Source of the DNA: Candidatus Altarchaeum sp. CG2_30_32_3053
GTDB lineage: Archaea > Altiarchaeota > Altiarchaeia > Altiarchaeales > Altiarchaeaceae
Length of the DNA stretch: 8,733 nt
Direction: 5' to 3'
Assembly (NCBI GenBank): GCA_001873845.1
Contig: MNZY01000096.1
Coordinates: 1 to 8,733, forward strand
Positions 5,142 to 8,733 of the stretch are shown here, piece by piece. The translations under genes and the position numbers were made by a program. Under the pieces are notes generated by a model, which ran no database searches, had not been told where the DNA came from, and saw only the letters and a program-made list of their open reading frames with translations. Each line of letters opens with the position of its first letter. Position 1 is the stretch's first letter.

Positions 5142-5436
5142 TCAATTGAAATTTGATAATTTCTGCTGATTATTTTTTTTTAAAAAAAATATTGTCTTTG
5201 ATTTCAAAAAATATTGTCTTTGATTTCTATTGAAAAATTCTGAATAAATGACTTCGCGTACGATATCATAAAAATTTAACATGTCTGCTGGCAAAATTAA
5301 ATCACCACAATATTTTATACAATATCTTGCATAGAAAGTATATTCCTCTCTATTCCGTACAATAAAAATTTCATATCCTTCATTTCCTATGCTGCTCTTT
5401 TTTTTCTGCCTTTAATTTTACTAATCTTGTTTTCAT
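5142..5436 (-). pseudogene. Unrecognised small gene translationally coupled to pyrB, frameshifted at an A8 run
   Basis: An ATG at 5434-5436 overlaps the pyrB stop codon as ATGA, the classic coupled arrangement. It opens MKTRLVKLKAEKKEQHRK and then a stop. If one A of the A8 run (5398-5405 on the plus strand) is skipped, the frame continues as KKSSIGNEGYEIFIVRNREE, then YTFYARYCIKYCGDLILP, ADMLNFYDIVREVIYSEFF, and on to TGA at 5142-5144. The shifted part has normal protein composition with two Cys (YCIKYC) and no start codon of its own near its beginning. Without a later 22-bp duplication the protein would end after NRNQRQYFF, giving about 77 residues. It is not PyrI, the usual partner of archaeal PyrB, and I do not recognise the family. 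It may be a real frameshift, a phase-variable or programmed shift, or a homopolymer sequencing error. Confidence 0.6.
5184..5227. repeat. 22-bp tandem duplication, two perfect copies
   Basis: Positions 5184-5205 and 5206-5227 are identical (AAAAAATATTGTCTTTGATT, then TC). The duplication sits at the 3' end of the small gene coupled to pyrB. Its length is not a multiple of three, so it changes the frame and moves the stop. A T9A8 near-palindrome (5171-5191) adjoins it. Confidence 0.9.
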
Positions 5437-6386
5437 TTTCTATCTTTATAAAAATTTTCCATCAGATAATCAATTATAGCCATCCTGACAGGAACACCGT
5501 TTTTTGCCTGTGCAAAATAGGCAGCATTTTTTGTATTATCAATCTCTCTGTCAATTTCATTTAACCTCGGAAGCGGATGCATCACAATCGTATTATCTGA
5601 AATAATACTCTTTGTAATTTTGTATGTGTCTTTTACATCTTCATATTCTTCTATATCTGCAAACCTTTCCTTCTGAATTCTCGTTAAATATATGACATCA
5701 AAATTTCCTTCTTTAATCGTTTTATTAATATCCTTGTCTTTATCATAAATTTCTTTAATCCGTATGTTTTCATTTTTGTTTATATTTTTAACACCATCTA
5801 TAATAAAAGAAGGCATCCGTAAATCATTCGGAGAAATTAAAGTTATACTAGCATTGAACATAGCAAGTCCATACAGCAATGAATGCACGGTTCTTCCAAA
5901 TTTCAGGTCACCGATTAATGCAATATTCAGGCCGGAAATTTTTCCCTTTAATTTTTTAATTGTATAAATATCAAGAAGCGCTTGTGTCGGATGCTGGTTG
6001 CTTCCGTCTCCAGCATTTATAATGGGGTGCTCGGCAATTTCAGAGGCGTATTTTGCAGTGCCTGCCTTTGGGCTTCGTATTACAAGTATATCACAATATG
6101 AATCAATAGTCCTGATTGTATCGGTTAAATTTTCCCCCTTTTCAAGAGAGGTTAATGAAAGTTTTTCTGCAAAATTTGATACCCTTCCTTTCAGTCGCAG
6201 CATCGCTATTTCAAAACTCATTCTCGTTCTCGTGCTCGGTTCAAAAAATAAATTTACTAAAATTTTGCCGTTCCATTTATCATAACCGGCTTTAAAATTA
6301 CAGACATTCTCCATAAATTTGGCACGGTGGAAAATTTCTTCGGCATCCTTTTTTTTTATATCCTGCATTGAAATCAGGTTATGCAT
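5433..6386 (-). CDS. pyrB: Aspartate carbamoyltransferase catalytic chain
   Basis: PyrB condenses carbamoyl phosphate with L-aspartate to carbamoyl aspartate, the first committed step of pyrimidine synthesis, as a cytosolic trimer. The carbamoyl-phosphate motif FFEPSTRTRMSFE lies near residues 48-60. It is followed by the 80s loop (TSLEKGENLTDT) with the Ser and Lys contributed across subunits, VIRSP, DGSNQHPTQALLDIYT, GDLKFGRTVHSL, TRIQKERF and HPLPRLNEID. Known catalytic positions are all present. The His after the conserved Arg in the usual RHP is Ser here. I chose Met at 6386 because MHNLISMQDI matches the family start; a frame seven codons longer begins at 6407. Length 317 is normal (about 300-310). 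The regulatory chain PyrI is not adjacent; the gene overlaps an unknown small gene by ATGA instead. The divergent neighbour is the NFACT-R gene. Confidence 0.97.
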   Translation of the reverse strand: MHNLISMQDIKKKDAEEIFHRAKFMENVCNFKAGYDKWNGKILVNLFFEPSTRTRMSFEIAMLRLKGRVSNFAEKLSLTSLEKGENLTDTIRTIDSYCDILVIRSPKAGTAKYASEIAEHPIINAGDGSNQHPTQALLDIYTIKKLKGKISGLNIALIGDLKFGRTVHSLLYGLAMFNASITLISPNDLRMPSFIIDGVKNINKNENIRIKEIYDKDKDINKTIKEGNFDVIYLTRIQKERFADIEEYEDVKDTYKITKSIISDNTIVMHPLPRLNEIDREIDNTKNAAYFAQAKNGVPVRMAIIDYLMENFYKDRK

Positions 6387-6411
6387 TTTAAACGAATAAA
6401 GAAACATTAAG

Positions 6412-6424
6412 AATTAAATTTTTA
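6412..6424 (-). promoter_or_regulatory. Candidate TATA box for pyrB
   Basis: On the minus strand TTAAAAATTTAAT lies 26-38 bp before the pyrB start at 6386, suitable for a nearly leaderless transcript. I see no operator-like palindrome. Confidence 0.3.
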
Positions 6425-6452
6425 AGAAAATTAGTTTAAATTTATTCTTTAC

Positions 6453-6460
6453 TTTAAATT
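6453..6460 (+). promoter_or_regulatory. Candidate TATA box for the NFACT-R gene
   Basis: TTTAAATT lies 37-44 bp before the ATG at 6497, giving a leader of about 10-15 nt. TTAATTAAATATA (6479-6491) is a better match but too close unless translation starts further downstream. Confidence 0.3.
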
Positions 6461-6496
6461 TGTCCAATTCCCAATTTCTTAATTAAATATAGAAGT

Positions 6497-7327
6497 ATGG
6501 AAATAAAACTTGATAAATTAAAGACCGTGCATGAAAATGCCGCTGACTATTATGAAAAGGCAAAACATATGCGGGAAAAGATTGAAGGAGCAAAAAAGGC
6601 ACTGGCCGATACGCTGAAAAAAATTGATGACTTGAAAAAGAAAAAAATCTCACTTGAAAAAACGAGGGAGATTTCGACAAAAATTTTAAATGAAAAAATA
6701 GCAAAGAAGAAATCAAAACAATGGTATGAAAATTTCAGATGGATATTTATTGAAAATTTTCTGGTTGTCGGCGGAAAGGATGCAACCAGCAATGAAATTT
6801 TAATAAAAAAGCATACGGAAAATAATGATTTGGTCATACATGCTGATGTATTTGGTTCGCCGTTTTTTGTGATAAAGGATGGGAAAAATGCAAACGACGA
6901 AGTTTTAAAGAATGTTGCGTCAATTTGTGCGTCACACTCAAGGGCGTGGAAGAACGGCGTCGGAAGTTCTGATGTTTACTGTGTCAATCCGGAGCAGGTC
7001 TCAAAGACGGCAAAAGCCGGCGAATTTCTGGCAAAGGGTTCGTTTATGATTTACGGAGAAAGAAGATGGTTCAGGAATACGGCACTTAAAATTTACATTT
7101 GTTTCAAAGACGGGGAAATTTTTATCGCGGGTGATGGAGGTAAAGACATACTAAATTTTAAGCATTATGTTTGTTTAACTCCCGGAACTGAAAAAGCAAA
7201 GGACCTGATAAAGAAAATAAAGAAATTTTACGAAAATAAGAAAATTTCTGAAATTTCAGATATTGCAGACGATGAGATTATCCGTTTAATTCCTTACGGC
7301 CAGGGACAAATAACTGAAATGAAATAA
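6497..7327 (+). CDS. Stand-alone coiled coil plus NFACT-R protein (C-terminal half of RqcH/NEMF)
   Basis: Full-length archaeal RqcH/NEMF (Rqc2 family) binds stalled large ribosomal subunits with tRNA and consists of NFACT-N, HhH, a coiled coil and NFACT-R (DUF814). This 276-residue product has only the second half. A helical coiled coil (about 1-70) opens with VHENAADYYEKAKHMREK, the phrase that normally follows the HhH domain. NFACT-R follows from about residue 73: KQWYENFRWIF, VVGGKDATSNEILIKKH, LVIHADVFGSPFFVIK, GEFLAKGSFMIYGERRWF and a C-terminal RLIPYGQG. The upstream 90 bp is non-coding and AT-rich, so the N-terminal half is not simply in another frame here. It is either encoded elsewhere or lost. 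Stand-alone NFACT-R proteins linked to RNA modification are also known. The ATG at 6497 is the only reasonable start. The gene is divergent from pyrB and convergent with rpiA. Confidence 0.9.
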   Translation: MEIKLDKLKTVHENAADYYEKAKHMREKIEGAKKALADTLKKIDDLKKKKISLEKTREISTKILNEKIAKKKSKQWYENFRWIFIENFLVVGGKDATSNEILIKKHTENNDLVIHADVFGSPFFVIKDGKNANDEVLKNVASICASHSRAWKNGVGSSDVYCVNPEQVSKTAKAGEFLAKGSFMIYGERRWFRNTALKIYICFKDGEIFIAGDGGKDILNFKHYVCLTPGTEKAKDLIKKIKKFYENKKISEISDIADDEIIRLIPYGQGQITEMK

Positions 7328-7416
7328 ATAAGATTCAGAGATTTTCAAGAGTATTTGTGTGCGTTTATTGTTTGAACTTGCATATACAATTGTGCCTAAT
7401 ACGATACATTTTTTGG

Positions 7417-7440
7417 GAAAATAAGTTCGCTTCGCTCTCA
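7417..7440 (+). repeat. 24-bp direct repeat, left copy
   Basis: It begins GAAAATAAGTTCGCTTCG and ends CTCTCA. It is identical to 7613-7636 and flanks the palindrome array on its left. Confidence 0.92.
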
Positions 7441-7612
7441 TTTAAAAATTCCGTGAATTTTTAAAGATTGAAACCGAAGGTTTCAGTATTTTAAAATCTC
7501 AAAGATTTTTAAAGATTGAAAATCTCAAAGATTTTCAGTATTTAAAAAATCCCACAGATTTTTTAAAGATTGAAACCGAAGGTTTCAGTATATTTTCAAA
7601 ACTTTGTGTTTT

Positions 7613-7636
7613 GAAAATAAGTTCGCTTCGCTCTCA
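7613..7636 (+). repeat. 24-bp direct repeat, right copy
   Basis: Identical to 7417-7440, offset by 196 bp. Its first seven bases also form the right arm of the last hairpin of the array (7591-7619). Confidence 0.92.
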
Positions 7637-7688
7637 ACCGTAGCCAAAAAAAGTGTTCCCTTTTATATGGTACATAACCCACACAACC

Positions 7689-8432
7689 CTAATCATTCTT
7701 TATCTCCTGTCCTCTCTTTAAAATTTCAACACCGTTTTTTCTTCCGACAATAACAATATCCGGCTTTCTCTTTGCAAATATGCCATTTTCAACGACACCA
7801 CTTATTAAATTTAACTCATCTTCAAGTTCTTCCGGATTTGAAATTTCTCCAAAATCTGCGAGAATAATAAAATTTCCATTATCGGTGATAAAAATTTCAT
7901 CTTTGTCTTTTTTCTTCATTATATCACAAATTATGTCATACTTTTCCTCTAATTCAAGTTTAACATAATTCATTGCAAAAGGAATAACCTCAACAGGGAC
8001 TGGATTATTTAAATTTCTGGTTTCTGAAATTTTTGTCTCATCAACGACACATATAAATTTTTTGGCCGTCTTTGCTGTGACTTTTTCTCTTGTCAATGCA
8101 CCTCCATAGCCCTTTATTAGTGAAAAATCACCTGCTACCTGATCTGCTCCGTCAACATCAATGTCTAAAATTTTGTTTTTTTTGTTTTCATTCAAAATGT
8201 CATTCAGGTCTTTAATTTTTATTCCCCTTTCCAGCCCGTATTTTTTACTGCCCTCTGATGTCGGAACACCGGTGATGTTTAAATTTTCCGTATTTATTCG
8301 TTTTGCAAGAGCGTCAATAAAACATCTTGCGTTTCTTCCTGTTCCCAATCCAGCCACAAAACCATTTCTAATAAATTTTGCTGCTTCATAGCCGGAAATT
8401 TTTCTTAATTTGTTTAACTTATTTTCATCCAT
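7689..8432 (-). CDS. rpiA: Ribose-5-phosphate isomerase A
   Basis: RpiA interconverts ribose 5-phosphate and ribulose 5-phosphate, supplying ribose for nucleotides. With the start at 8432 the product has 247 residues; bacterial RpiA has about 220. The phosphate-binding GLGTG lies at 28-32, VPTSEGS near 56-62, DIDVDGADQV near 90-99, IKGYGGALTREK at 106-117, and VPVEVIPFA near 145-153. The residues matching the E. coli catalytic Asp81, Asp84, Lys94 and Glu103 are all kept (Asp94, Asp97, Lys107, Glu116). The common GADE is GADQ here. A TTG start 12 codons upstream (8468) lies inside the IS end and is less likely. The gene's upstream region is cut short by the IS1-family element about 25 bp away. 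Downstream lies the palindrome array. Confidence 0.96.
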   Translation of the reverse strand: MDENKLNKLRKISGYEAAKFIRNGFVAGLGTGRNARCFIDALAKRINTENLNITGVPTSEGSKKYGLERGIKIKDLNDILNENKKNKILDIDVDGADQVAGDFSLIKGYGGALTREKVTAKTAKKFICVVDETKISETRNLNNPVPVEVIPFAMNYVKLELEEKYDIICDIMKKKDKDEIFITDNGNFIILADFGEISNPEELEDELNLISGVVENGIFAKRKPDIVIVGRKNGVEILKRGQEIKND

Positions 8433-8443
8433 TTTAAAAATAG

Positions 8444-8733
8444 TTATTGTATTTGGGGGTAATGCCAAACATGTAAGGTTATATTGTAATGATAGATAAA
8501 GTAATTGATCGCACCAATATGGTTTTCAATTGTCTTTGAAAATGACAATGCAGAACGTACTAATCTTGACACTCGTTGACGCAATGTACAATTGAACCTT
8601 TCAATAATGTTTGTATAGCCAGAACCTTTATCCGCCACTACGTGCTGATTTTTTGGAATAACACCTTTGTATGCGTTCCAGTCATCTGTATAAAAAACCG
8701 AATTTTTCTTATATATTTCAGGTATCTTTTTCC
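8444..8733 (-). CDS. IS1-family transposase, C-terminal part (runs off the window)
   Basis: The minus-strand frame is open from the window edge to TAA (8444-8446), giving 96 codons without the N-terminal half. It contains VFYTDDWNAYKGVIPK, with the second catalytic Asp as in IS1 YMTDGW. This is followed about 27 residues later by the catalytic Glu in NIIERFN, then TLRQRVSRLVRSALSFSKTI, matching the IS1 InsB LxRLxRKSLSFSK signature, and a C-terminal HIGAINYFIYHYN. I see no internal stop or shift, so this end looks intact. The last four residues (PQIQ) and the stop codon seem to lie beyond the IS terminus, in flanking DNA. Confidence 0.93.
   Translation of the reverse strand, partial: KKIPEIYKKNSVFYTDDWNAYKGVIPKNQHVVADKGSGYTNIIERFNCTLRQRVSRLVRSALSFSKTIENHIGAINYFIYHYNITLHVWHYPQIQ
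8458..8733 (-). mobile_element. IS1-family insertion sequence, terminal part
   Basis: GGTAATGCCAAAC starting at 8458 resembles the GGTAATG start of the E. coli IS1 right inverted repeat, so the transposase-distal end of the IS is placed at 8458 (8455 if the GGG before it belongs). The other end, and therefore the target duplication, is outside the window. The element ends about 25 bp upstream of the rpiA start, where that gene's promoter would be expected. Confidence 0.8.

Larger units (their letters stand above)
7408..7636. repeat. Intergenic array of seven or more palindromes with fixed linkers
   Basis: This occupies most of the 361-bp non-coding gap between the convergent NFACT-R and rpiA genes. 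Successive perfect or near-perfect hairpins lie at 7441-7465 (11-bp stem, loop CGT), 7469-7485 (7 bp, GAA), 7489-7513 (7 bp, CAA, with one mismatch outside), 7517-7537 (9 bp, CAA), 7541-7567 (11 bp, CCACA), 7571-7587 (7 bp, GAA) and 7591-7619 (12 bp, TTTGT). A weaker one is at 7408-7422. The linkers alternate GAT, GTA, GAT, GTA, GAT, GTA, so the array is three tandem two-hairpin modules of 48, 52 and 50 bp followed by a larger hairpin. There is no long open frame. Bidirectional terminator, RNA-processing or REP-like roles are possible; none is shown. Confidence 0.88.

Noticed and set aside
5171..5191. T9A8 palindrome as an intrinsic terminator
   Set aside because: A pure A/T hairpin without a GC stem; archaeal termination relies mainly on U-rich tracts, so this is not strong enough to annotate.
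6387..6407. Longer pyrB start adding MFLYSFK
   Set aside because: The family begins with a short stretch before the H/N-L-I-S motif, which Met at 6386 provides.
7441..7619. CRISPR-like array
   Set aside because: The units are palindromes separated by 3-4 nt fixed linkers, not identical repeats separated by unique spacers of constant length. No cas gene is in the window.
8433..8468. Upstream TTG start for rpiA adding 12 residues
   Set aside because: The added residues lie in and next to the IS terminus and do not resemble the family; the ATG at 8432 fits the normal N-terminus.

Overview
The window is AT-rich and archaeal. The evidence is an archaeal Spt5 (NGN plus KOW), an archaeal-type ribosomal protein L11, the archaea-specific 4-phosphopantoate--beta-alanine ligase of CoA synthesis, an NFACT-R protein of the archaeal/eukaryotic NEMF type, a tRNA without encoded CCA, and mostly leaderless-looking starts where an A/T run directly precedes ATG. 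Compact genes, a split NFACT protein and frequent short repeats suggest a reduced, possibly DPANN-like archaeon, but that placement is inference.

Left part, plus strand (1-1980): a 22-bp tandem repeat, spt5, a 150-bp MITE-like element with terminal inverted repeats, a TPR protein whose C-terminus appears to be shifted out of frame at an A7 run, and rpl11. spt5 and rpl11 normally sit together in archaea; here they are separated, and the usual rpl1/rpl10 partners do not follow.

Middle, minus strand (1990-6390), read from right to left: pyrB, an unrecognised small gene that overlaps pyrB by ATGA and is broken at an A8 run, tRNA-Gly(CCC), a thioredoxin-CcdA (DsbD-like) membrane fusion, a small repeat-rich ORF, and the phosphopantothenate-forming ligase with an unusual N-terminal extension. 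Four perfect coding minisatellites (15- or 18-bp units, always multiples of three) occur in the last three of these genes.

Right part (6490-8733): a stand-alone coiled-coil plus NFACT-R protein on the plus strand, then an intergenic array of about seven short palindromes with fixed linkers, flanked by 24-bp direct repeats, then rpiA on the minus strand. An IS1-family element, cut by the window edge, ends about 25 bp upstream of the rpiA start codon.

The best candidate for something undescribed is the palindrome family. A two-hairpin module of about 50 bp occurs three times in tandem near 7441-7590 and once, inverted, inside the MITE-like element at 711-762. Its framework and linkers are conserved while the stem cores change in a compensatory way. 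The genes cover transcription and translation (spt5, L11, tRNA-Gly, NFACT-R), pyrimidine synthesis (pyrB), CoA synthesis, pentose phosphate metabolism (rpiA) and extracytoplasmic thiol redox. They do not form one evident pathway.
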